Below, one piece after another: positions 22,236 through 34,305 of a DNA stretch of 64,000 nucleotides (its first letter is position 1; every line of letters starts with the position of its first letter). Origin of the DNA: Periplaneta americana (taxonomy: Eukaryota > Arthropoda > Insecta > Blattodea > Blattidae); NCBI RefSeq assembly GCF_040183065.1, contig NC_091119.1:209006298-209070297 (forward strand). The letters are read 5' to 3'. Both the position numbers and the translations under genes were made by a program. The notes beneath the pieces are model-generated. The model was not told the origin of the DNA and did no database searches. It saw nothing but the letters and a program-made list of their open reading frames with translations.

Positions 22236-25200
22236 ACCACGGCATGGCGCGACCTCAGGTTGCGGATAGAGGAGACGGCCTTCAGATATGGAGGGTAGCT
22301 GCGAATATATTGAATAAGCAGTCACAGACAGCCGATAAGGGGTGGTCCTCCAGCTTGGGGATTGGACGAAGGTCTAAAAACTCATCACCGAAAAAAACAG
22401 CTTGTTACGAAACCCCAAAATAAGCCTCGGAATGGGACTGATTCTCTGGCACGACCATAGCAAAGGAATAACGTTATGAGCTCTCGTACTTGGAATGTTA
22501 CAAGTCTATATAGAAAAGGAGGGGTAACATTAGTACCTAGCAAAAGAACTAGATAGATATAGAATAGACTTTGTGGGAGTACAGGAGGTTAGGCTAGATG
22601 GCAAGGGCATATCACAAATAGGAGATCATATGTATTATGAGGAAGGAAACAATAATCACCAATTAGGAACATGATTCTTTATCCATAAAAGAATAAAATC
22701 AGCAGTAAAAAAGATCGAATTTAAAAGTGACAGGTTATCATATTTAGTACTTGAGGGTAAATGGTGCGATATCGTAGTTACAAATGCTCACATCCCTACA
22801 GAAGAGAAAGACGACCATATAAAGGATAGCTTCTATGAGAAATTGGAACACACTTTTGATAGTTATCTAGATATCACATGAAAATTTTATTGGGGGATTT
22901 CAATGCTAAAGTAGAATGGGAGAATATTTTTAACCCGACTGCGACTATTGGAAAAGAAGCGTACATGTAACTAGTAATGATAATGGAGTTAGGCTAGTCA
23001 ACTTTGCCACATCAAAAAATGAAAATATGAAAAGTACAACATTCCCCCATAAGGATATACATAAATATAGGCCTACCTGGACTTCTCCAGATGGACTGAC
23101 ACACAACCAGATAGATCATATTTTGATAGATAAACGAAAACATACTAGTACAACAGACATTCGAACCTTCAGGAGGGCAGACTGTAATTCTGACCATTAT
23201 TTGGTAACTGGAGAACTAAGAGAAAGGCCATCTGTAGCCAAGCGAGTAGAGCAACAAGTTAATATTAGAAGATTCAATATTCCGAAATTAAAAGACGAGG
23301 AAACCAAGCAACATTATCAGGTCGAAATTTCAAATCGGTTTGCCGCTTTAGCAACTTCCGACGAAGTTGAGGAAGAGTTAGATGGTAATAGAGTGTGGGA
23401 AAATATCAAAATTGCAGTTGAGCAGAGTCCTACGTTATAATGAAACAAAGAAAAAGAAACCGTGGTTTGATGAAGATTGTTGCATGGTAGTAGAAAGAAG
23501 GAAACAGGCAAAATTGAAATTCTTACAGGATTCAGTCCAGGCGAACAGATAGAACTATTTCAATGAAAGATGGGAAGCAAGTTGTACATTTGGAAATAAA
23601 ACGAGAGATTACTTGAAGGAAAAACTGAATGAGGTAGAAACAGATAGTAGGAATAAAAACATTAGAGATTTATATAAGGGCATAAAGGGATTTAAGAACG
23701 GATATCAGGCAAGGGTAAACATGATCAAGGATGAGAATGGTGACTTGCTTCCAGACTCTGATTCAATCCTGAACAGATGGAAAAACTATTTTGTGCAACT
23801 ACTAAATGTACACAGGCCAAATAGAAATGATCTAGACGAAATTCAAATACAAACTGCTGAGCCATTTATACCAGAACCCACAGTTTTCTGAAGTCCAAAT
23901 TGCAATAAAAAATCTGAAAATGTACAAGTCTCCAGGTATCGATCAAATTCCAGCAGAATGAATACAAGAGAGTGGAAGCGCATTATCTAGCGAAATTTAT
24001 AAGCTTGTACTTGCTATTTGGGAAAAGGAAATTGTACCAGAACAATGGAAGGAGTCCATAATTGACCTATCTTTAAGAAGGGGGACAAGACTAACTGTAG
24101 TAAATTTTGAGAAATATCACTTTTGTTGACATCGTACAAAATTTTGTCGAATATTCTTTTGAGAAGATTAACTACATATGTAGATGAAATATTGGGGATC
24201 AATAGGATGGTTTTAGGTGTAACAGATTTTTTGTATTCCACAGATATTGGAGAAAAAATGGGAGTATAACAGTACAGTACATCAGTTATTCATAGATTTC
24301 AAAAAGGTATACGACTCGGTTAAGAGAGAAGTTTTATATGATATTCTTATTGAATTTGGCATTCCCAAGACACTAGCTCTCAGGGAAACATACAACTGAG
24401 TCCGTATAGGTCAGTTTCTGACGCTTTTCCAATTCACTGCACTATCTCTTTTACTTTCTAATTTTGCTCTAAAGTATGCCGTTAGGAAAGTCCAGGATTT
24501 GGAATTGAATGGGTTACATCAGCTGCTTGTCTATGCGGATGGCGTGAATATGTTACGAGAAAACCCACAAACCATTCTTAGGGAGAACACGGGAATTTTA
24601 CTTGAAACAAGGAAAGAGATAGATTTGGAAGTAAATCCCGAAAAGACAAGGTATATGATTGTGTCTTGTGACCAGAATATTGTACGAAATTGGAAATTTA
24701 TCCTTTGAAGAGGTGGAAAAATTCAAATATTTTGGAGCATCAGTAACAAATACTGTATAAATGACACTCGGGAAGAAATTAAATGCAGAATAAATATGGA
24801 AAATGCTGCTATTATTTAGTTGAGAAGCTTTTATCATCCAGTCTGCCCTCAAAAAAGATTAAAGTTAGGATTTATAAAACAGTTATATTACCGGTTGTTC
24901 TGTATGGTTGTGAAACTTGGACTCTCATTTTTAGAGAGGAACAGATGCTAAGGGTGTTTGAGAATAAGGTGCTTAGGAAAATATTTGGGGCTAAGAGGGA
25001 TGAAGTTACAGGAGAATGGAGAAAGTTATACAACACAGAACTGCACGCAATGTAAGTATTCTTCACCTGACATAATTAGGAACATAAATCCAAATGCTTG
25101 AGATGGGCAGGGCATGTAGCACGTATGGGGAAATCCAGAAATTCATATAGAGTGTTAGTTGGGAGGCCGGAGGGAAAAAGACCTTTGGAGAGGCCGAGAT

Positions 25201-25365
25201 GTAGATGGGAGGATAATATTAAAATGGATTTTAGGGAGGTGGGATATGATTGTAGAGACTGGATTAATCTTGCTCAAGATAGGGACTAATGGCGGGCTTA
25301 TGTGAGAGCGGCAATGAACCTCCAGGTTCCTTAAAAGCCATGAGTAAGTAAGTATGGTAAGTATA
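22236..25365 (+). mobile_element. RTE LINE copy D, nearly full length (~3.1 kb), inactive
   Basis: After a 5' leader (22236-22470) comes the apurinic-type endonuclease: RTWNVTSLYRKGG, IDFVGVQEVRLDGKGISQIGDHMYYEEG, VVTNAHIPTEEKDDHIKDSFYEKLE, DFNAKV region, DHILIDKRKHTSTTDIRTFRRADCNSDHYLV (ends ~23200). A linker follows (RFNIPKLKDEE..., 23230-23880), then the reverse transcriptase: [56 protein letters not shown]. Its active site reads YADGVNML instead of YADD (24530-24550). The C-terminal part and the GTAAGTAAGTA tail end at ~25365. Several stops and frameshifts plus the lost catalytic aspartate make it dead. Confidence 0.92.
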
Positions 25366-25369
25366 AGTA

Positions 25370-25732
25370 TTGGAAAGCCTATCACATTTTAAAACACTTT
25401 CAGTAATTTCAATTGTAATTAGGCTACTTGTGTTTGTAATGAACTTCTGTTTAATGCATTTTAAACCATTATTATGATTTATGTTTGTTAACAAGATGTG
25501 ACAGAATAACTTCAAAGCATCCATAACAGAAGCTTCTTAATGTATCATGAAAGTAAATTATTTAAGTTATATAACTTAAATACTATTTCTTGAAAACTTC
25601 CCTTATTCTGTTTCCGTAACGTAACCTTTTCATTGCAGGCGGGCTAACAAGTGAATACATTTTTTGGCTATTTCATTTTATGCTACCATAAAACAAGCAT
25701 CTTAAGTCTGATTAGTATAATATGTAGGCTAG
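25370..25732. other. No gene recognised
   Basis: AT-rich DNA between the RTE copy and a palindromic element. The phrase GTCTGATTAGTATAATATGTAG recurs near 60446 beside another dispersed repeat. Confidence 0.3.
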
Positions 25733-25947
25733 GGTAATTTCGCAGAATGTGTCGTTGCACATTGACCAATTTTACACTAAACCTAAACATAGTATATGCA
25801 AGGTATACTAGAAAACTAACCTAATCTAACCTGTTACAGAATCAGCAAAGGTTAGGTTAGTTCTGGGTTTTAGTATACCTTGCATAGGCTACACTAAATT
25901 TAAGTTTAGTGTGTCTATGTGCAGCGACACATTCCGGAAAATTATCC
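25733..25947. mobile_element. Palindromic MITE (~215 bp)
   Basis: Two arms of about 100 bases are inverted copies. The ends pair GAATGTGTCGTTGCACA with TGTGCAGCGACACATTC, then TATGCAAGGTATACTA with TAGTATACCTTGCATA, then AACTAACCTAATCTAACC with GGTTAGGTTAGTT. No coding. No clear target duplication could be fixed. Confidence 0.85.
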
Positions 25948-28234
25948 ATTCTCTAGAATAGACTGTATTTATTTCTCTATGGTCTATACAGCACATCAGC
26001 TGATCGGACAGAGCTGTTATATTGATACCACTTTCATTCGGTACAGTAGTATCGAGCGCCCTCTCTATTTACTTTGATGCTCGAAGGATAACCCGATATG
26101 GATCGTATTAATTATTAAACATAACATAACGAAGCCTGCTAGGTACCACATAATAGGCGCACTTTCATATAGATACTGTAGAAAACATAGACCTATTCAT
26201 ATTACAAAGCAACGGAACTATTAAAAATGAATTAGCCGCCATACATTTTTGTAAGCCTATTACAAATAAACACGAAACATGAAATTACAAACTAGAGTAG
26301 GCCTTACTATAAATTACTGCACTATGCAGCATAATGCAAGAGTTAGGATAACAAACACAAATCAGGTTCTTAGTATAGGCTACTTAAACTGTCAAAAGAA
26401 TTAACAAGTAATATCTCTGTTTTACCGGTGCTCTTGAAACTGACATTTAAGTTAGGCGGACGATATAGATTTTTGGTATTTTGCTCGAACAATTTCATCA
26501 CAGGTCAACAATTATTAATCAGTTATTTCACTTTAACCTATACGTAGCAAGTAAATCAAATTATACATATATTTCGGTTATTAAGCCTATACCGGTATGC
26601 TTAATGTTAATATAGGTCTACTTATGCATTATTTGTTACGTGCTATAAATAAAAGCTTCATTATAAAACGCACCTTTCTTACAACTGAAATAATTTTAAC
26701 TATTCAACATAATTAAAATTATGTGACATTTTGTAGTACTCCTGTGATATCTGTCCATTAAATTTCGTAACATTCCTAGGAGCCGCAAAACACTTCTATT
26801 TTAGCAAGATTTCTGAAACAAGGTCTATCAAATTTTCGGATTCTGTCAAAATACCTCACCTACTACACTACATAACCTTAAGAAAAGGCATTATATATTT
26901 GTTTGTAAACACAGGTATACGCGCATACGTTCCAACTTTCATGTCACAATCTCAGAACACCATGTTAAACCATTTATCGCAACTAAGGCGCGATATATCT
27001 TCTAACAAAATAACAAGGGATTACACAAATTATATTATATTTTGAATGGTACTTGATGTAGCTCATTTTACCTGTCACAAAACCCTTCCTTCAAATACTT
27101 CTGACTAAAACTTGCAAAACTCAACCACTCTCTCACGACACCGAAACAAAACACATGTTGCTTCCACTTGCATAGTCGCCAACATTCTACTGGTGATGTA
27201 ATAATTTCTCTCTGATTCAAATCGTGATTATTCTACATTTAGACCCTGCTTTCAGAAGAAATGTAATGAAATACATTATTTGGACTAGTGTTTAATAGTA
27301 TATAAATGACGAACAAGGATTAAGTTTTAAGTCAGAAACAAATAATAGCTAATCAAGATGTATAACAAATAATAGATTAAAAAGGAAAATAATGAAAGTA
27401 CATATGCAAATTATATAGGTAATTACTTACCATTAACAAACAACATACATTTTCATATCAGCAAGACTTCAGTTACTATTTCTTCTTCTTCTTCTTTATT
27501 GTACATCCTGTCTCGAAGCTGTAATACTTTACCTTTAAAAACCTTACGTTATTTGGGTACATCCACTGTTTTTTCTATCTCAAAATATTCACGATGCTTT
27601 CTCTCAGCAGTTTTTGACGTAGAATTCGTCTTTATATAATTATTTTGATGTCAGATGAATAAAAATATTGTTTGTATACGGTACATCTTGGCTGATTATT
27701 GTAACATGTTACTAGTCAGTGATGTAGGCCTATGCAATGTAGGGGGAAAGGAACTGGCCATCCTACTGGCCTCATGAGGTTGCCTTATTGGTATCACTTA
27801 TGAAGTTCACGTCTGTCTTCGGACACATGACTAAACAGTTATTATTTTGTTGTTCTGTGCTTTGTTCGCATCTCAGCATATAGGGAAATTCGGTGTGACG
27901 AAAATCACACAAATTTAAAACCAATGATACACAATAACTAAACAACGTACAACAATGTAACTACAGAATGTCAATCGATAGAATTATAGGATAGAAGTGC
28001 AATGCATGGCAAGAACGACCTAAAACAAAGAAGCAACTTTTGACAGCTCTGTAACTCATATTTTTGAACTCCCATCCATACTCCAGATCCCTCGGCCACT
28101 GGAAACTGAACACGTCACTCGCCTTTCTGGTACCCAGTGTTGACAAGTTTGGTCATTTAACTACTCATTTAAAAACTGGTGAAAACTTTTTTTAAAATGA
28201 GCATTATCTGATTAATTTTAATGTTGATCTAAAT
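25948..28234. other. Long stretch without a recognised gene
   Basis: AT-rich DNA. It holds a copy of dispersed repeat family R at 27735-27838 and TC-rich microsatellite (TTC)n at 27481-27497. On the minus strand a possible 5'-splice donor (GACAG|GTAAAAT near 27072) follows a GC-balanced leader, but no coding exon supports it. An open frame at 27961-28146 (-) has no known motif. Confidence 0.35.
27735..27838 (-). repeat. Dispersed repeat family R, copy 2 (inverted)
   Basis: GGGGGAAAGGAACTGGCCA, TGCCTTATTGGTATCACTTA and GTCTGTCTTCGGACA recur in the order seen at 60455-60610. Confidence 0.8.
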
Positions 28235-28596
28235 GAGGGGTTTGGACTTTTTCCATTGCTGGTTGTCACAATCAAAAAATTAAGACACAACGTTTCGAAG
28301 GGTGGTTCTCCCTTCGTCTTCAGGTGGAAAGAAGGAGAGAAAGGAAAAAACCTACTGTTGGGATCGTTACGTACAGCTATTCTGTATGACTGATCGATTG
28401 ATTCCTGGTTTCGGTGGAGATTCTAGGAACAATCGATCAGTCATACAGAATAGCTGTACGTAATGATACCAACAGTAGGTTTTTTTCCTTTCTCTCCTTC
28501 CTTCCACCTGAAGACGAAGGGAGAACCACCCTTCGAAACGTTGTGTCTTAATTTTTTGATTGTGACAACCAGCAATGGAAAAAGTCCAAACCCCTC
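28235..28596. repeat. Near-perfect 362-bp palindrome (foldback) with hammerhead-like core
   Basis: Left arm 28235-28408 and right arm 28421-28596 are inverted copies with very few differences, around a centre of roughly a dozen to thirty bases. The right arm holds CTGAAGA (28508-28514), a hairpin GAAGGG/CCCTTC (28516-28521 and 28529-28534), then GAAAC, which resembles the conserved core of a hammerhead ribozyme. A diverged single arm lies at 49859-49971. The two arms may be inverted terminal parts of a retroelement such as a Penelope-like element; that is inference. Confidence 0.88.
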
Positions 28597-28904
28597 ACCC
28601 AAACATTAATTTTAATGTTAATTTATTGAGGTTTTCACATAAAGATTACCAATTACAATTCGTTTCAAATTCTCCATTTTCTTTACTTATTAAAATATCG
28701 CACTTGACTATCAGTCTTCAAGAATATAGTTACGAATATTACTCGGGGAAAAGCAGGCAGTATCACGTTAAAAAGCATGGTCGTTGCAACAATGAACGTA
28801 ACTGCCACGCAATTTGTATGACAACAAACGCAGTTGGAAGCATGGCCTCCTCACAGTTTACAAAACTTCCTCCCCCTCCCCATGCCACCAGATTGTCATT
28901 TGAC
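28597..28904. other. No gene recognised
   Basis: An open frame continues from the palindrome but carries no motif. AT-rich at first, then GC-balanced near 28860. Confidence 0.3.
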
Positions 28905-28982
28905 ATTTTTGGTCTCTCCTGTCAATGACTTATTTGTAGCCTGGAAGGCGGAGTTACGCTGCCCGATGATATTATGATAGGC
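28905..28982. repeat. Dispersed repeat (GCCTGGAAGGCGGAGTTACG family), copy 1
   Basis: GCCTGGAAGGCGGAGTTACG, then CTGCCC and GATGATATTATGAT, preceded by GTCTCTCCTGTCAATG, match 60832-60925 in order. Confidence 0.8.
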
Positions 28983-28984
28983 TC

Positions 28985-31690
28985 GGGGGAGCCTGTATCC
29001 CTAGAGAGCACGTCCCCAGGTGGCGGATAGGGGAATGCCTCCCAGATATGGGTGATAGGAGGGAAATCAAATACCTCCCGTGGACCAAACAGGCCGGGCA
29101 GATCAGGCTCGTCAGCTGTAGAGAAAGTAACTGATCTAGGGGAAGGTAACCCTGAAAATAAATCTCTGGTCTTCCAGGTTGAGGGTTGTTCGTAGGGCCA
29201 ACTCCCCTGCAACGAGATCCATTATGGAAAAAACAAATTCTCAAAAAGCCAAATACAAAATCAAAAGTATTTGAAGTGGATAAATACAAGAGCAGTTGAA
29301 GATAAGGTTATGTATAAACATGCACAGGCTAAAGTCAGAAGACTAGTAACCGAAATATTGGGAGAGAAGATGTAATATAATTGTTAGCTATATAGGAGGT
29401 AAAAAGAGCTCTGCAGCATGGAGCATATTAAAAAATTTAAGAGTAAATGATGTAAATAATAAATATTTAAACTTTATTTCATTGGAAAATTGGAAGAAAT
29501 ATTTTGAAGAGCTAGTGCAAGAAAATAGACCAGAATATGAAATTAATATAAATGATGAACAGATTGTGGATAATGACAACGATAATAGCATTCACATTGA
29601 ACTAGAAACGGTGAAACAAGCAGTGAGTCAATTGAAAAACAGAAAAGCTAGTTGTACCGGTAATGGAGGAATTGCTGCAGGGAACAGATAAACTTTGGGA
29701 AAAATTAAGAGAGTGATTTGAAAGATGCATAAATGGTGAAGACATACCAACTGAATGGAAATTGGGATTTATATCCACAATCCATAAAAAAGGATCAAAG
29801 AATGAATGTAGTAATTATAGAGGTTTGACTGTTACAAGTACTATTAGTCGTTTATATGATAAAATATTGAAAGGAATTCTAGAAGAAGAATACATAAATA
29901 AAGAAGCTGAAGAACAAGCAGGGTTTAGGCCTGGACGATCTACTACTGACAATATTTTTTTGTCTAAATCAGATTATTGAAAAGACAATAATGTACAATC
30001 AAGGATTATATATATTATTTGTGGATTTCGGAAAAGCATATGATATGGTCTCACACATTAAACTTTGGGAATATTTGGAAAGAGTTGATATTTCAAAAAG
30101 TTTAATTAAAGCAATTCAAAATTTATACAGACATTCTTTCGCAAGAATAAAAATAAAAAATAAGGTATCAAGTGAATTTCGTATTACTAAAGGATTACAC
30201 CAGGGATGCTGCCTGCCTCCAACACTGTTTAAAATTTACCTGGAAGAAGCTCTGAAAGGATGGAAGAAAAAATGTAGGCATATGGGTGTTTTGGTTGTGA
30301 CAAAAATATATACTGGGTGTTCAGTTCAAAATGTGTCGTGGCTCGCTGTATGCTGTCATGTGGCTAGCTGATGAGCCTAGAGAATTCAATCTTCCTACAC
30401 TTCCGCAGAGGTGTATAACCTAAGAGGCAGAGAAGTTGCCTAGCAAGTACGGCGTTCATTCTGAAGAGTACGTACCGATATGTACGGTAACGCCGGTAGT
30501 GGCAGGAATGTAAACTGTTTGGAAATACGTACTGTCGAGATATGGGGAGAGGGTTAAGACGATTACTTACGTATTTGTTGATTTTAACTTCGACGGTCAA
30601 CATGGACACGGAGCATTTGATTTGTGTTGTGGAATGTTACCGTACGCAACCGATGATAACAAATACCCTGCGTACGACTTGCCGGCGCAAAACACAGTTT
30701 GAAAGAGGTTATGGTAGCACACATACCGTACAGACCGCCATCTGTTGCTACGACGTTCAAGTTATACCGTACACGTTCTCAAGTTCAGATTGAAGAACGC
30801 CTTAAATAATAGGCAACTTCTCTAACATATAAGCTGAAACTCGCTTCAAATCAGTGACCCAACAACAGTGACATCATGACACACTTTGAAATGAACACCC
30901 AGTATACTCTACAATTTGCTGATGATCCAATTATACTAGCAGAAGACTATGATGATATTGAATACATGAGCAGAAAACTCATTGAAGAATATGAAAAATC
31001 TGGATTAAAATTTAATTTTGAAAAATCTCATTACATGGTTATTGGGGGAAAGAAACAAAATCTGATACTTGAAAATAAAGGTGTTATTAAATATAGTAAT
31101 AAATACAAATATTTAGGTGATACAATAACAGATGATGGCAAGAACCATGTAGAAATTAAAGAATGTTTTAAGAAAGGAAAATATGCAATATCCACTCTTA
31201 ATCAAGTATTACGGGATAATAAAATCAGTATTGAAACTAAACATAAAATTGATAAATCAATTGTGAGAAGTACAACTTTATATGGGGCAGAAACTTGGCA
31301 ATTGCAAAATGCATTAAAAAATATGGATTATTGGAGACGATCAGCAGGCATTTCAAGAAGAGATAAAATTAGAAACAATATAATCAGAGAGAAAATGCAA
31401 GTTAAGAATGATATTGTAAAGGATATTTTCACAAAACAACTAATATGATATGGGCATATGATGCAAATGAATACAGAAAGATTACCAAGGTTGGCATATG
31501 ATAGGACCCCACCAAGAAGAAGAAAAAGAGGAAGACCTATGACAACATGGAAAAAGGGCATTCTGAAAGCTATGGAAAGGAGACAATTAGGAGAAGACCT
31601 ATGGAGAGATAGAGGGGAGTGGTATCTTGCAGTGCGATACATTCATCAGTGACTGTAAATTAATATTTGGCTGTCAGAAAATGCCAAAAG
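28985..31690 (+). mobile_element. Second LINE family (R4/RTE-like), interrupted by a TIR element
   Basis: A GC-richer leader (28985-29220) resembles 5' regions of such LINEs. The endonuclease is missing. The reverse transcriptase follows: NWKKYFEELVQENRPEYE, TEWKLGFISTIHKKGSKNECSNYRGLTVTST, GFRPGRSTTDNIF, FVDFGKAYDMVSHIKLWEYL, ITKGLHQGCCLPPTLF. A foreign 590-bp element then splits the protein at 30313-30902, and the catalytic TLQFADDPIILAEDYDDI follows it. The C-terminal part (KYKYLGDTITDDG, STTLYGAETWQL, RRKRGRPMTTWKKGI) ends near 31650. An AAATAT-repeat tail closes the element near 31730. A few frame changes are present (29690, 29980, 31449). Confidence 0.88.
30313..30902. mobile_element. 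590-bp TIR element inserted in the LINE, TATA target duplication
   Basis: The ends CTGGGTGTTCAGTTCAAA and TTTGAAATGAACACCCAG form a TIR that continues imperfectly (ATGTGTC / GACACAC). TATA flanks both sides (30309-30312, 30903-30906). Deleting the element and one TATA joins ...VVTKIY to TLQFADDP in frame, showing an exact insertion. No transposase motif is visible inside, so it is probably non-autonomous. The superfamily is uncertain; a 4-bp AT-rich duplication is compatible with Sola-type elements. Confidence 0.9.
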
Positions 31691-31735
31691 ACATGTAAAC
31701 TAATATATAAATATAAATATAAATATAAATATATG

Positions 31736-31818
31736 TATGATTATGAAGTGCCAGGAAAGGTCTTAAATCTAAGCCTAACTTAATTTCCAGACCATGGACG
31801 AACACAGGAACATTAAGT
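31736..31818 (-). mobile_element. SINE fragment (3' half), same family as 60930-61105
   Basis: GATTATGAAGTGCCAGGA, TAATTTCCAGA and GAACACAGGAACATT recur in the order seen at 60927-61002. The tRNA-like head is missing. Confidence 0.75.
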
Positions 31819-31844
31819 TTACAAAACTAATTTCATACATTCTA

Positions 31845-31950
31845 ACTTTACCTCACAGCAGTGCCTGTATGGAGAGAATGTTCAGTACAATCTATTCTTC
31901 TAAGTTAGGAGCAGGCTAGGAACTGAAACACTGTCAATATCCTCCAGACA
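31845..31950 (+). mobile_element. Possible hAT C-terminal dimerisation fragment
   Basis: LTLPHSSACMERMFSTIYSSKL resembles the conserved LPHS-A-.ER.FS end of hAT transposases. Too short for a firm call. Confidence 0.45.
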
Positions 31951-32744
31951 AAACACATGTTAATGAACATCAGAATTTTGCTATAATTTTCCAATTATTT
32001 CTTCTCAGTTACTTCAAAACTACAATAACAGCAAAGTACATGTTTAAAATAACACTGTATGTAAGATGTATGTATGTATGTATCCAATGCCTACCCACTT
32101 CACTTTATGTGATCCGGGTTCTGTGTGTAAGATAGTAAACAGTATTACAAGTTTAACACTGTAACAGTGTGATCCTTACATAATATAACATAATGTGACT
32201 ACTGAAATGTTTCCACTGTGTGAATTCACAAATTCATTAATAAAAACGTTCTGTCGCTATGTTAGTGTCTATTTCCTCATTTATTTTTAGTTAGACATGT
32301 ACAAATGCTGTGCAGACGGAAAAAAAAAAAAAAAAAAAAAACTTGAGAAACTGGTGGAAGACGTTTGTGAAATCTCAAAACCTTTTTGTTCAAAAGGTGG
32401 TGAAAAATAATCTTTTGACCTGGCAACACTGCTGATGGCACACAAAGCAGACACAATGTTGCCACATAGATAAATTCCCTAACTTTCCTCCTGCGTCCTA
32501 CGTTTATCTGCCTGCCATTCAACTATCATCAAGCTGATGGAAAGGGAAATTCTGTTTTTACAATGCTGTATAAATTTAATATATATACTTTTAAAATAAA
32601 TCATAAGCAGTGAAAAATATAGTGGGACTGCGTTGGTGTTAATGCACCTTATGTGGGTACCTCTTTGTTACTTGTTAGCTTAAACAACAAGTTTAAGCCC
32701 CTCACCACGACAAGGTGATATCTCTATCCAGTGCTTTTGCTTCA
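31951..32744. other. No gene recognised; (ATGT)n and A21 run
   Basis: TGTATGTATGTATGTAT lies at 32066-32082, and a run of about 21 A at 32320-32341 may be the tail of a retro-inserted fragment. No coding. Confidence 0.4.
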
Positions 32745-33055
32745 GTAAAGTCTCATTTTACAGTCTGTACAAAAGAAACCAATGACCTGGAAATGTACAA
32801 AAACTTGCTCAGACATGTTCAAATATTTTTAACAAGAGCCAGAACAGGTCACATTGTCACTCATTGTACCTACACCGATTTCACATTTCTGATAATCCTA
32901 CTTGTCTGCGGTGTAATAATCATGAAGGTCTGGAACACATTCACGTTCTGAGCTAGTTCACTGGGTCTGACACCAATGTCCATCCTGCTTCGTGAGATCC
33001 ACGTCAACAATAAAGAACAATATAATCTTTCTGTTCGTATTTTAGAAGCAACAAT
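32745..33055 (+). mobile_element. LINE C-terminal fragment
   Basis: LLRHVQIFLTRARTGHIVTH, then in other frames YLHRFHISDNPTCLRCNNH and GLEHIHVL, resemble the end of non-LTR retrotransposon proteins (RTGH...H...C..C...E...H). Frameshifts are needed at about 32870 and 32925. Confidence 0.6.
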
Positions 33056-33279
33056 AGTCAACTAGTATCATATCGGAATTTTTTAATGGTTATGGTAATT
33101 GTTGCATCCAAGTTGGCGATCGTGCTTTTGAACATCTCTGGTGTATTACAAAATGAGCACTTGCTCATGTATTAATGCATCAATATCTGGGATTACAACA
33201 GCTGCAGGAATGCTATTGACCAAATGCAAGTAGCAGGAATTTACTTATGGTGAATAGCAGGACATCATTTAACAACAGC

Positions 33280-33718
33280 TCTGGCTGGGAAGTCAGTGGA
33301 AGCCCGATCAATTCCAAAAGGAACTACCGGTATAATTCAACTGTTGAACATATTCTTTTTCAGACAATACAGAACGTATTGGAGGAGCATATCGGATTAT
33401 GCAATCAAGGACGACCATTTTCATTCAAAAATTCATGACAGATATAACATTGTCACTCTGCATTCATTTCTCTACAATCAATTACAGTCACTGCAATTCA
33501 AAGACATGATTCGATATACATTTTATGAATCAGGATACATTAATGATTCCATTGAAGTGCCGAAGCAGTATGGTTTTCACATGCCAGGAGTTAACTTTGC
33601 GACACTTGTGGAATTCTTTCTATATCAGGTGTTCATGTGCACTGCAAAGTTCTATTCTGATCACTTTATGAATGCTGGTGACTTGCACTTTGCTCACTGC
33701 CGCATTTTTGTTCATTAA
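33280..33718 (+). mobile_element. DDE transposase C-terminal fragment
   Basis: ARSIPKGTTGIIQLLNIFFFRQYRTY fits the P-x-G-T-T-x-x-I-Q-P-L-D-V-x-x-F-R motif that lies near the end of several DDE transposases of Tc1/pogo-like type; here the usual P-L-D is L-L-N. It continues KIHDRYNIVTLHSFLYNQLQSLQF. The N-terminal and catalytic parts are lost. Confidence 0.55.
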
Positions 33719-34059
33719 GACTGATAAATCAGCAAATACGTTAATATATATTGATTTCTTTGAAGTTCACACTTCGAACTTGTACCTCCATCTCCCATGA
33801 CCATTAGCAGCTACAAGGTGTATCAATAAACTCTACCAATGCATACTGTGTCAGTATTTGTTTTGTTTTGAAAACTCACAGGCGAACTGGAGAGGTCTAC
33901 TTGTTAGCAAACAACGGCATAATGATTCAAAATATTACAAATTCATGTTTATCGTTTCATTCCTGAAAACTAATAATTAAGTAAACCAACCAAAAAAAAA
34001 AAAAAATAGATGAGAGTAAATAAGCAATGAGATGTTTTAGTAAACAATAAAAATTAAAT

Positions 34060-34305
34060 TCCAGGAAGTCCAGGAGTGAAAGCTGTTGCACTTTTTCGAT
34101 TACATAGGGACATGATTGCTTGGCTGCCCATCTATATAACAAATACATTTCATACTCGTAATTGTTTATTTTGTAAAGAAAATAATACTGTAATGGATAT
34201 GACACAGCTCAAGAACTGTAAAAATTTAACAGCTACAGACCTGTCATTACAATACTGTGAAGCAAGAAGGCAAATGGAAGAACTCCAATATGCCGAGCAT
34301 TAGCA
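34060..34305 (+). mobile_element. LINE C-terminal fragment
   Basis: VALFRLHRDMIAWLPIYITNTFHTRNCLFCKENNTVMDMTQLKNC and the following YCEARRQMEEL resemble the end of a non-LTR protein (HDCL..HLHRI.....C..C......M.H...C). It is truncated on the left. Confidence 0.55.

Noticed and set aside
27072-27190. 5' UTR exon of a minus-strand gene with donor GACAG|GTAAAAT
   Set aside because: No coding exon or second splice site could be linked; a donor-like word alone is weak.
30542-30793. Host exon inside 30313-30902
   Set aside because: The segment is bounded by TIRs and a TATA duplication and interrupts a LINE, so it belongs to a mobile element; its frame has no known motif.
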